A stretch of DNA of 64,000 bases, taken from Peromyscus leucopus. Taxonomy: Eukaryota > Chordata > Mammalia > Rodentia > Cricetidae. Numbering within the stretch: the first letter of the stretch is position 1; each line of letters opens with the position of its first letter. The notes beneath the pieces are model-generated. The model made no database searches. It was not told where the DNA came from and saw only the letters and a program-made list of their open reading frames with translations. The stretch spans positions 28,650,332 to 28,714,331 of the forward strand of contig NC_051075.1 in NCBI RefSeq assembly GCF_004664715.2. The letters are read 5' to 3'. A program made the translations under genes and the position numbers. Below are positions 54,965-64,000 of the stretch, piece by piece.

Positions 54965-57900
54965 ATCTAGCATCTTCCTATGAGTGAGAACATACCATAT
55001 TTGTCTTTCTGAGTCTGGGTTACCTCACTCAGGATGATTTTTTCTAGATCCATCCATTTGCCTGCAAACCGTATGATGTCATTGTTTTTTCTCTGCTGAG
55101 TAGTATTCCATTGTGTATATGTGCCACAATTTATTTATCCATTCTTCAGTTGAAGGGCATCTAGGTTGTTTCCAGGTTTTGACTATTACAAACAATGCTG
55201 ATATGAACATAGCTGAGCAAGTGTCCTTGTGATATGAATGAGCATTTCTTGGGTATATGCCCAGGAGTGGTATAGCTGGATCTTGGGGGAGATTGATTCC
55301 CAATTTTCTAAGAAAGCACCATATTGATTTCCAAAGTGGTTGTACAAGCTTGCATTCCCACCAGCAGGGGAGGAGAGTTCCCCTAGTTCCACATCCTCTC
55401 CAGCATAAAGTGTCTTCAGTGTTTTTGATCTTAGCCACTCTGACAGGCATAAGGTGGTATCTCAGAGTTGTTTTGATCTGCATTTCCCTGATGATTAGGG
55501 ATGTTGAGCAATTCCTTAAATGTCTTTCAGCCATTTGGGTTTCCTCTGTTGAGAATTCTCTGTTTAATTCTAAAGCCCATTTCTCAATTGGACTGTTGGT
55601 CGTTTTGATGTCTAATTTCTTGAGTTCTTATATATTCTGGATATCAGTCCTCTGTCACATGTGGGGTTGGTGAAGATCTTTTCCCATTCTGTAGGCTGTC
55701 GCTTTGCCTTGTTGACTGTATCCTTTGCTCTACAAAAGCTTCTCAGTTTCAAGAGGTCCCATTGATTGATTGTTTGTCTCAGTGTCTGCGCTACTGGTGT
55801 TATATTTAGGAAGTGATCTCCTATGCCAATGTGTTCAAGACTATTTCCTACTTTCTCTTCTAGCAGGTTCAGAGTAGCTGGATTTATGTTGAGGTCTTTG
55901 ATCCACTTGGACTTAAGTTTTGTGCACGGTGACAGATATGGATCTATTTGCAGCCTTCTACACGTTGATATCCAGTTATGCCAGCACCATTTGTTGAAGA
56001 TGCTTTCTTTTTACCATTGTACACTTTTGGCTTCTTTGTCAAAAATTATATGTCCATAGGTGTGTGGGTTAATGTCAGGGTCTTCAATTCAATTCCATTG
56101 GTCCACATGTCGGTTTTTATGCCAATACCAAGCTGTTTTTATTACTGTAGCTCTATAGTAGAGCTTGAAGTCAGGGATTGTGATGCCTCCAGATGTTGTT
56201 TTATTGTACAGATTTCTTTTAGCTATCCTGGGTTTTTTGTTTTTCCATATGAAGTTGAGTATTATTCTTTCCAGGTCTGTGAAGAATTGTGTTGGTATTT
56301 TGATGGGGATTGCATTGAATCTGTAAATTGCTTTTGGTAAGATTGCCATTTTTACTATGTTAACCCTGCCTATCCATGAGCATGGGAGATCTTTCCATTT
56401 TCTGACATCTTCTTCAATTTCTTTTTTCAGGGACTTAAAGTTCTTGTCATATAGGTCCTTCACTTGCTTGGTTAGTGTTACCCCAAGGTATTTTATGTCA
56501 TTTTTGGCTATTGTAAAGGGTGATGTATCTCTAATTGCTTTCTCAGCTTCTTTGTCCATTGTATATAGGAGGACTACTGATTTTTTTGAGTTGATCTTGT
56601 ATCCTGCTATGTTGCTGAAGGTGTTTATAAGCTTTATCAATTCCTGGGTGGAATCTTTGGGGTCACTCAAGTATACTATCATGTCATCTGCAATTAGGGA
56701 AAGCTTGACTTCTTCCTTTCCAATTTGAATCCCCTTAATCTCCTTATGTTGTCTTATTGCTCTGGCTAGAACTTCAAGTACTATATTGAATAAGTATGGG
56801 GAGAGTGGAAAGCCTTGCCTCATTCCTGATTTTAGTGGAATTGCTTTGAGTTTCTCTCCATTTAATTTGATGTTGGCTGTTGGTTTGCTATATATTGCCT
56901 TTATTATGTTTAGGTATGTTCCCTGTGTTCCTGATTGCTCCAAGACTTTTATCATGAAGGGGTGTTGGATTTTGTCAAATGCCTTTTCTACATCTAGTGA
57001 GATGATCATGTGGTTTTTTTTCTTTGAGTTTGTTTATATGGTGTATTACATTGATGGACTTTCATATGTTCAACCACCTTTGCATCCTTGGGATGAAGCC
57101 TACTTGATCATGGTGGATAATTGTTCTGATGTGTTCTTGGAGTCTGTTTGCCAGTATTTTATTGAGTATTTTTGCATCAATGTTCATGAGGGAGATCGGT
57201 CTGTAGTTCTCTTTCTTTGTTGCATCCTTGTTTGGTTTAGGAATCAGGGTAATTGTAGCCTCATAGAAGGAGTTTGGTAATGTTCCTTCTGTTTCTATTA
57301 TGTGGAACAATTTAGAGAGTATTGGAATTAACTCTTCTTTGAAGATCTGGTAGAATTCTGCGCTGAAACCATCTGGTCCTGGGCTTTTTTTGGTTGGGAG
57401 ACTTTTCTATTTCCTTAGGGGTTATTGGACTATTTAAATAGTTTATCTGGTCTTGATTTAACTTAGGTATGTGCTACCTATCCAGAAAAATGTCCATTTC
57501 TTTTAGGTTTTCCAGTTTTGTGGAGTAGAGGTTTTTGAAATATGACCTTATAATTCTCTGGATTTCCTCAATGTCTGTTGTTATGTCCCCTTTTCATTTC
57601 TGATTTTGTTGATTTGGATTCTCTCTGTCTTTTGGTTAGTTTGGATAAGGGCTTGTCTATCTTGTTGATTTTCTCAAAGAACCAACTCTTTGTTTCATTA
57701 ATTTTTTGTATTATTCTCTTAGTTTCTAATTTATTAATTTCACCTCTCACTTTGATAATTTCCTGGTGTCTATTCTTCCTGAGAGACTTTGCTTCTTCTT
57801 GTTCTAGAGCTTTCAGGTGTGCTGTTAAGTCACTAGTGTGGGATTTCTCCAACTTCTTTATGTGGGCATTTAGTGCTATGAATTTCCCTCTTAGCACTGC

Positions 57901-58850
57901 TTTCATAGTCCCATAAGTTTGGGTATGTGGTGTCTTCATTTTCATTGATCTCTAGGAAGTCTTTAATTTCTTTCTTATTTCTTCCTTAACCCATTGGTGA
58001 TTCAGTTGAGCATTATTCAGTTTCCATGAGATTGTAGGTTTTCTGTAGTTTTTGTTGTTGTTGAAATGTAACTTTAAACCATTGCGGTCTGATAGAACAC
58101 AGGAGGTTATTCTAATTGTTTTGTATCTGTTGAGATTTGCTTTGTGGCCAAGTATGTGGTCGATTTTAGAGAAAGTTCCATGGGGTGCTGAGAAGAAGGT
58201 ATATTCTTTCTTGTTAGGGTGGGATGTTCTGTAGATATCTATTAGGTCCAATTGGGTCATGACATCAGTTAAGTCCTTTATTTCTCTGTTAAGTTTCGAT
58301 TTGGGAGATCTGTCCAGTGGTGAAAGTGGGGTGTTGAGATCTCCCACTATTAATGTGTGTGGTTTTATATGTGGTTTAAGCTTTAGTAATGTTTCTTTTA
58401 CATATGTGGGTGCCCTTGTGTTTGGGACATAAATGTTCAGAATTGAAACTTCATCTTGGTGATCTTTCCTGTGATGAGTATGTAATGTCCTTCTTGATCT
58501 CTTTTGATTGATTTTAGTTTGAAATCTATTTTGTTGGATATCAGGATGGCTACCCCTGCTTGTTTCTTAAGACCATTTGATTGGAAAGTCTTTTCCCAGC
58601 CTTTTATTCTTAGGTAGTGTCTGTCTTTGAATTTGAGATGTGTTTCTTGTATGCAGCAGAAAGATGGGTCCTGCTTTCGTATCCATTCTGTAAGTCTATG
58701 TCTTTTTATAGGTGAATTAAGTCCGTTGATATTAAGGGATATTAATGACCTGTGATTCTTTATCCCTGTTATTTTTGGTGGTAGTGTGTGTGTACTTCTC
58801 TTCTTTGGGGTTTACTGTTGTGGCTTTATCTATTTCCTGTGTTTTCGAGT
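54965..58850 (-). pseudogene. L1 ORF2 (endonuclease / reverse transcriptase), broken
   Basis: The endonuclease part ([27 protein letters not shown]) is readable at 58460-58760, but I see no ATG before it. A frameshift follows near 58460. 57952-58347 is the endonuclease end, and 57568-57945 and 57062-57310 the linker and RT start. 56089-57009 is a 306-codon RT segment with [14 protein letters not shown] and the active site reading IADD instead of the usual FADD, and [10 protein letters not shown] in place of [10 protein letters not shown]. 55079-55534 covers the C-terminus with [18 protein letters not shown] and ends in a one-base A insertion. It cannot be functional. Confidence 0.93.
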
Positions 58851-59974
58851 GTGTATCTGAATTCCCTCGGTTGGAATTTTCCTTCTAGTGCTTTCTGTAG
58901 GGCTGGGTTTGTGGATAGGTATTGTTTAAATCTGGCTTTGTCTTCGAATGTCTTGTTCCTTCCATCTATGATGATTGAAAGTTTTTCTGGGTATATTAGT
59001 CTGGGCTGACATCCATGGTCTCTTAGTGTCTGCATTACATCTGTCCAGGTCCTTCTGGCTTTCAAAGTCTCCATTGAGAAATCGGGTGTTATTCTGATGG
59101 GTTTACCTTTATAGGTCACTTGGCCTTTTTCCTTGGCTGCTCTTAATATTCTTTCTTTATTCTGTACATTTAGTTGTATAATTATTATGTGTCGAGGGGA
59201 CTTTTTTTGGGGGTCTACTCTGTTTGGTGTTCTATAGGCTTCTTGTATCTTCATAGGCATTTCCTTCTTTAAGTTGGGAAAGTTTTCTTCTATAATTTTG
59301 TTGAATATATTTTCTGTGCCTTTGAGTTGGTATTCTTCACCTTTTTTCCCTATAATTCGTAGGTTTGGTCTTTTCATGGTGTCCCAAATTTCTTGGACAT
59401 TTTGGTTCATGACTTTGTTGGCTTTAGTGTTTCCTTCGACTGATGAAACTATTTCTTCTACTGTATCTTCAATGCCAGAAATCCTCTCTTCCATCTCTTG
59501 CATTCTGTTGGTTATACTTGCATCTGAAGTTCCCGATCTTTTACTCAGGTTTTCTATTTCCAGCATTCCCTCTGTTTGTGTCTTCTTTATTTTTTCAATT
59601 TCCCTTTTCAGTTCTTGGACTGTTTCCTTTGTTTGTTTCATTACTTTTTCATGATTTTCTTTCAGAGCTTTATTGTTTTCTTCCTGTACTTTATTGTTTT
59701 CTTCCAGGACTTTATTGTTTTCTTGGAGGGCTTTATTGTTTTCTTCTAATTTGTTTGCTCTTTCCTCTAGTTGTTTACACCGTTCTTCCAATTTTCTTGT
59801 CTTTTCCTCTACACAAGCCTCTACCTTCTTCATGAAGTTACTCATAAGGCTACTTTCTTCTGCTTCTTCCAATTTTTGGTGTTCAGGTCTAGATGTTGGA
59901 GGCAGGCTAGGTTCTGGTGATGTTGTATTGCTCTTCATTTTGTTGTATGTACTTCTGCCTTGACGTCTGCCCAT
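58826..59974 (-). CDS. L1 ORF1 protein (RNA-binding, coiled-coil), intact
   Basis: 382 codons from MGRRQGRSTYNK; the frame continues upstream to 60079, but that extension runs into 5' UTR, and MGRRQG matches the L1 ORF1 start (MSRRQC in the other copy). A basic N-terminus is followed by a Glu/Asn-rich coiled coil (about residues 45-155) containing five heptad-length NNKALQE-type repeats, then the RRM (NLRIIG, EEYQLKGTENIF) and C-terminal domain (EAYRTPNR, KGKPIRITPDFS, RTWTDVMQTLRDH, FQPREFR). L1 ORF1p is a trimeric nucleic-acid chaperone that packages L1 RNA. No frame break is visible, but with ORF2 dead it is not needed for this copy's own movement. Confidence 0.9.
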   Translation of the reverse strand: MGRRQGRSTYNKMKSNTTSPEPSLPPTSRPEHQKLEEAEESSLMSNFMKKVEACVEEKTRKLEERCKQLEERANKLEENNKALQENNKVLEENNKVQEENNKALKENHEKVMKQTKETVQELKREIEKIKKTQTEGMLEIENLSKRSGTSDASITNRMQEMEERISGIEDTVEEIVSSVEGNTKANKVMNQNVQEIWDTMKRPNLRIIGKKGEEYQLKGTENIFNKIIEENFPNLKKEMPMKIQEAYRTPNRVDPQKKSPRHIIIIQLNVQNKERILRAAKEKGQVTYKGKPIRITPDFSMETLKARRTWTDVMQTLRDHGCQPRLIYPEKLSIIIDGRNKTFEDKARFKQYLSTNPALQKALEGKFQPREFRYTLENTGNR

Positions 59975-60374
59975 CTCCTTGTGGTTCCTTCTTGGTCTTA
60001 TCAGTGTACTTGTTTCAGAAAGAGCTGACAGATTCAGGAAGTCTCTCTCTCTTGTCCAAAAGGGAGTTCTCTTGTCCAACTCTCTGGTCCAGAAGGGAAG
60101 TCGGGGCAGGATGGGAGCTGGGGGCCGGTCTCTAAGTCTCAGGAAGTGGCTGGGGTCTCGGGCAGATGGGCGTGGGGGCAGGGCTCGGAGATTGCAGGGG
60201 CTGCCGGGGGGGCTTGGAAAAGGGGATCCTTCCCGGTGGGGCTAGAAGGGGACCCGCCTGGTGGCCAGAGCCTGTGACCAAGTTGGACAGGTCTTCCCGG
60301 AGTGGCTGGTGCTCAGGGATGGGGTCCGGGTTGGACCTGGATACTCACCTCTGGTCCAGAAGGGAAGTCGGGAG
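59975..60374 (-). promoter_or_regulatory. L1 5' UTR with repeat unit of about 267 bp
   Basis: CTGGTCCAGAAGGGAAGTCGGG occurs at 60084 and again at 60351, a period of 267 bases, so the 5' end holds one whole monomer and the start of a second. The region is G/C-rich, with TGGGGTCTCGGGCAGATGGG and CTTCCCGGAGTGGCTGG. Rodent L1 promoters are known to be tandem monomers of around 200 bp; this one is longer and does not resemble the GC array of the 35497 L1. Confidence 0.75.
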
Positions 60375-60390
60375 CTCATTTTTTTTTTTT

Positions 60391-60730
60391 CATTTTAAAA
60401 TGCAATAAAATATTTTCTGTGTTGTATTTATAAAATAGAACTTTTAAAGGTAAAAAAAGAAGACAATTCTCAACAAAAGGAAAACTAACAGAACTTGCTT
60501 CCTTTTGCATTCTACCTATAATCTGTCAGTTACAGTGGTTTTAGGACTTGCTTTTGCTGACATTGTATTTTGGAATGCTCTTTCTTTAAAGTAAAATTCA
60601 ACAATAAAAATAGCATTGGAGATGTGGAAGAACAGGATCAGGCTTACTGTATCAGCAGAGTATTCCTTAAAATGCAAATGTGATTAACACTTTTATTTCT
60701 TATGTTTTTAAAGATTTATCTATTTATCTA

Positions 60731-60781
<51 letters not shown>

Positions 60782-62489
60782 TGTATGTGTACTTGAGTGT
60801 ATTTTTGTGCACCTGGTGTAAGCATTCTCTCCACCATATTGTTTGAAAGAAAGTCTCTTCCAGAAACTGAAGCTCATTAACTGGCTGGACTTGATAGCCA
60901 TTGAGCTTCAGGGATGTTCCTACTTTTGTCTTTCCCCCAGAGCCAAGTTTATAGACACACATAACCACAGAGATATTTTATGTTGGTTTCTGAATGTGTT
61001 GGCTCCATGACCTCTAATACAACATTTCAGTGATATGTGATTGTGGATTACTACAATAGCTCAAGCTATATATCAAGTTTTCATCCAAATATATCCTTGA
61101 AATATTGATGGTAATATTCAACTTCTATCATCTAGAATATCAAATTCCTAAAATATGAAAAAAAATATGTTATCTTCTATTTTAATGTTATTTTCTTTCC
61201 TTTTGGTTTTTCATTTGTTGATTGATTTTGGCTTCAGAACTACTGGGTATATGCTGGTTTTACTGGAAAATGTTATCATGTAGCTATAGGATTACTTTAT
61301 TTATTTCTATGCTGAAGTTTATAATTCTAAAAATAACTCTTATTATTGCATAATTTTAAGACTTGAATCCATAGTCATCACCAATGTAGTGAATGAAAAA
61401 ATGTGCTTGGGCTATAGTATAGGAAACTGAACTTTATTCTTCCACTAAACTAAAAAATGGCTGGGTTTAAATATTTTTACTACTTTTTGAATTATTATTT
61501 GAAAGCATTAACTTATTGCTAAAATCTGTTTCACTGTTGTAAATAATTTTAAATAAACTGAGTAAGTACTTTGTAAAACAGTGTTTTTCAAAAATGATGT
61601 ATTTCATAAAACTTGAGACAAACAAGTGTATATAAAATTCTAGGAAACATGTCTACAGGTGTATGATCATTCAATGAACTATGCATTTAATTCATGTAAG
61701 AAGAACACAAACCTATTGCATGTAGAGTTATATGGATAGAAATAAGTGCTCTGTTGGTTTTGTTTGTTTATTTTGTATTTTCTTTTTGTACTTTTCAACT
61801 GAATGCAAAACACATTTTTATGTAAAACGTATGGATGATAATTCATTGCTTGAAGAATATTTACATATGCAGTCTTTTATAGCATGGTAAAATCCTTGAC
61901 AAGAATGGTCCTTCATGTTTATCTTCCATCAAGATCTATATATGTCTTTTTTATAAAAGTCTCTGTTCAGAATTCAGTAACATCAGTTATGTTTTCTTGT
62001 AAGTAATAAATGTACCTCATCAAGTATCATGAATGGATGTGTTTCTCCTCACTGGACTCAGATAAGCTCCTGTGTCACTCAATGTAAATCTGTTTCATAT
62101 CCATCCATCCTTTCAATGTACTCAAGTATGAACCAATAACTTAGTATGCTTTTGCTTCTATGTTTGTAGTAGCTTGCTATAGGACTATGAAACTGATCAA
62201 ATTCTAAGAGCACATTTAAAAATAAAAAAAATTCTACAAAAGGGTTTAAAAAGACACGGCAATAGCTCAAAAACAACTTGAAATAACCTCAAATACTTTA
62301 AATATGTTAAACAAATTAAAATGTTGGTGAAATGAAGGTAAACACAAATCTTCCAATGGGAAGGAGTTCAGAATGACAAAAGATGTGTACATTTGAAAAC
62401 ACATTGAATAACTAGAAAAAAATCCATTGCTAACACAAATATAAATATTCAGTGATTGAAAAGTAGTTAGATGAATTGTAAATGTGATT
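60391..62489. other. mostly anonymous DNA with a (TG)n tract
   Basis: (TG)n at 60733-60782. 60840-60960 (AAGAAAGTCTCTTCCAGAAA, CTGGCTGGACTTGATAGCCA) appears to be the same diverged rodent repeat as at 33730. Beyond that nothing is recognised. Confidence 0.4.
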
Positions 62490-62700
62490 TCTTCATCAAA
62501 CCCCTCCTCTCAAGGTTCAGTGATCTTCATGAAGAAGAAGCAGAAAGAGTCAGAGGTGGTGGATGATTCCAAGGAAGCAGTATCTTCCAGACACAGCAGT
62601 GCTGATGCACACAGGAACTCACAGAGACTGTCGCAGCATACACAAGACCTGCATAGGTTCAAAGTAGGTGGAGTCTCAAATACTTGTGATATTATTTGCC
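62490..62700 (+). mobile_element. old L1 3' UTR fragment
   Basis: CATCAAACCCCTCCTCTCAA, GTGGATGATTCCAAGGAAGC, CAGTGCTGATGCACACAGGA and CAGCATACACAAGACCTGCA are a well-known phrase series from old rodent L1 3' UTRs. The 73-codon frame at 62484-62705 lies in it and is not regarded as a host gene. Confidence 0.55.
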
Positions 62701-64000
62701 CCTGAACCTATTTTCACCTTCTGTATTGACCCCTTTCCTCCCTAGTCAGAGACCCTCCCTGTTTTGGGTTTTCAAATTCTCAAAACCTATATCTAGCAAT
62801 TCCCCTCTGTTCAGGCTAGTGAGGGAGCTCATGGACCTTTGAAAAGAATATACTACAATCCCTTTATTAGCCAGAAGAATTTCTTACTGCATTCTAAGTC
62901 TTATCTTTATATGCATAGATCAGTGTAGGTACCATCACTAAACAAAAAAGCCTCACTTTACAGTAAATGGATGCTATCACAGTAACAAAACTGGACACAG
63001 TGTTGAGATCTACAAACCCTGGGTAGCCCTGTCTCAACTGATACATCTACACCACATCTGCATCTATGACTCAGGCAACATTGTGGAAAAGTAGATGGAA
63101 AGCATTTGAGACAGAATACCAGGAAGTTTGCTGGGAAATACTCTCTTCTAAAAATGGCTGCTTAAAGAAGATAGGAGCAATAGCAATATCAACAGACAGG
63201 TTAATGTGGAAGGTAGAAGATTTCATGAGATCCCATCCTTAGACAAAGAACTACAGTGAACTAATAACTATTGAGAAAAGCAAGATTAACAAGTCCCAGG
63301 GATGAGCCCCCTTATTGATTGGCCAATGCAGAGAGTAATGCAGAGACTAATCAACTTTGAACCCATATGTATATTAGTAAAAAAATACTAAGCATGTTTA
63401 TATATATGTATATATACATATATTTATATACATATATATGCATATACACACAACAATAATAAAGAAAAGAAGTCTGTCAATTTTATAGTAGAGGGACAGG
63501 AGAAAATCAAGTGAGGATAGTGTTGAGGAGCTGAAGGGAGGAAAGGAAGGAGGAAAATGATGCTATTATTTCAGAAAAAAACAATAATAATAAACAATAT
63601 AAGTAAAAATGAATTAAGAAATATAGTGTGAACAAAAACCAGAGGACTGGATTGCAAAGCACAAAGATAAATTGGAAAAAAAACACTTAGAATGAGAAAC
63701 CTGGAATGTTAAATAAGGAAAAAGTAATTTCTGTAAGTTTCAAAAGACTTAAGGAACATTGGATAATAGAAGTTATAAACAGAGAAGAATAGAAGATAAT
63801 CATGGGAATTGCTTTTCAAGACACTGCCAGATTGGAAGGATGACAGAACCATGCATGTATGACCCAAATCAATTTTGAATTCTAACTAAGAATGCTTAGA
63901 AGATGCTTTTATAAATGGGAGTAAATCTAGATAGGTGAACTGATGCTTCTTGATCCCACTGTCTTACAGGTCTTTACATATTTCCTACACAGGCAGTTCT
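62701..64000. other. anonymous AT-rich DNA
   Basis: TA-rich alternation at 63397-63452. A purine-rich stretch with an AATAATAATAAAC end at 63480-63600 may be another L1 tail. No gene recognised. Confidence 0.4.

Larger units (their letters stand above)
54045..60374 (-). mobile_element. near-full-length L1 with intact ORF1
   Basis: Order on the minus strand: repeated GC-rich 5' UTR (59975-60374), ORF1, ORF2, 3' UTR and A-tail. Both ends are flanked by a CTCAT(T)nCA motif (54025-54040 and 60375-60392), a likely imperfect target duplication. ORF1 is open; ORF2 is broken. Sequence is close to the inverted L1 at 28412 (same P for H in the Cys-rich motif) and more distant from the one at 35497. 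Confidence 0.93.

Noticed and set aside
62484..62705. 73-codon polar frame (KKKQKESEVVDDSKE) that could be a host exon
   Set aside because: The nucleotide phrases match old rodent L1 3' UTR and no splice or gene context is present.

Overview
The window is mammalian, most likely from a cricetid rodent (vole, hamster or deer-mouse group). The evidence is repeat content: B1 SINEs carrying the cricetid-type AGCTTTGCGCC segment, B2/B3- and ID-like SINEs, rodent L1 with repeated 5' UTRs, and betaretrovirus-like (ERVK) LTR elements using a tRNA-Lys primer. I found no convincing host exon, CpG-island promoter or functional RNA gene. It reads as a gene-poor, AT-rich intergenic or intronic region built largely from nested retroelements. 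The species is an inference from repeats only.

Layout. 1-6.8 kb: mostly anonymous sequence with microsatellites, one B1 and old L1 3' UTR pieces. 6.8-9.2 kb: a minus-strand LTR element with two LTRs, PBS, PPT and short target duplication; its interior carries a spliced fragment of the host receptor-kinase gene Tgfbr1 instead of gag-pol-env. 9.4-12.1 kb: inverted (twin-primed) old L1 and other L1 debris. 12.5-13.9 kb: an inverted duplication of a minisatellite-bearing segment, with a B1 inserted into one arm only. 14-20 kb: L1 tails, SINEs, anonymous DNA. 19.9-20.6 kb: a B3-like SINE interrupted by an LTR whose U5 end is joined to a nearly complete tRNA-Lys(CTT) copy including CCA. 21.3-25 kb: solo LTRs, an unclassified rodent repeat and local direct duplications. 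26.6-30.6 kb: L1 3' UTRs and a second twin-primed L1. 30.6-33.4 kb: plus-strand ERVK copy lacking its 5' LTR. 35.5-42.1 kb: full-length but broken L1 (minus) with perfect 14-bp target duplication. 43.9-46.8 kb: complete minus-strand non-autonomous ERVK of the same family as the 30.6-kb copy, with 6-bp target duplication. 46.8-53.6 kb: solo LTRs, SINEs and a third ERVK fragment. 54.0-60.4 kb: second near-full-length L1 (minus) with an intact ORF1, a dead ORF2 and a ~267-bp promoter repeat. 60.4-64 kb: mostly anonymous.

How the parts relate. Nothing here forms a host pathway; the relationships are between retroelements. The ERVK copies at 30.6, 43.9 and 52.8 kb share internal sequence, and the first two share the same large deletion leaving only the integrase C-terminal end of pol, so they look like a mobilised deletion derivative depending on other elements for proteins. 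The Tgfbr1-bearing element is built on the same plan (tRNA-Lys PBS, purine tract, internal A-run). The strongest candidate for something new is that Tgfbr1 capture; the tRNA-LTR junction is second.
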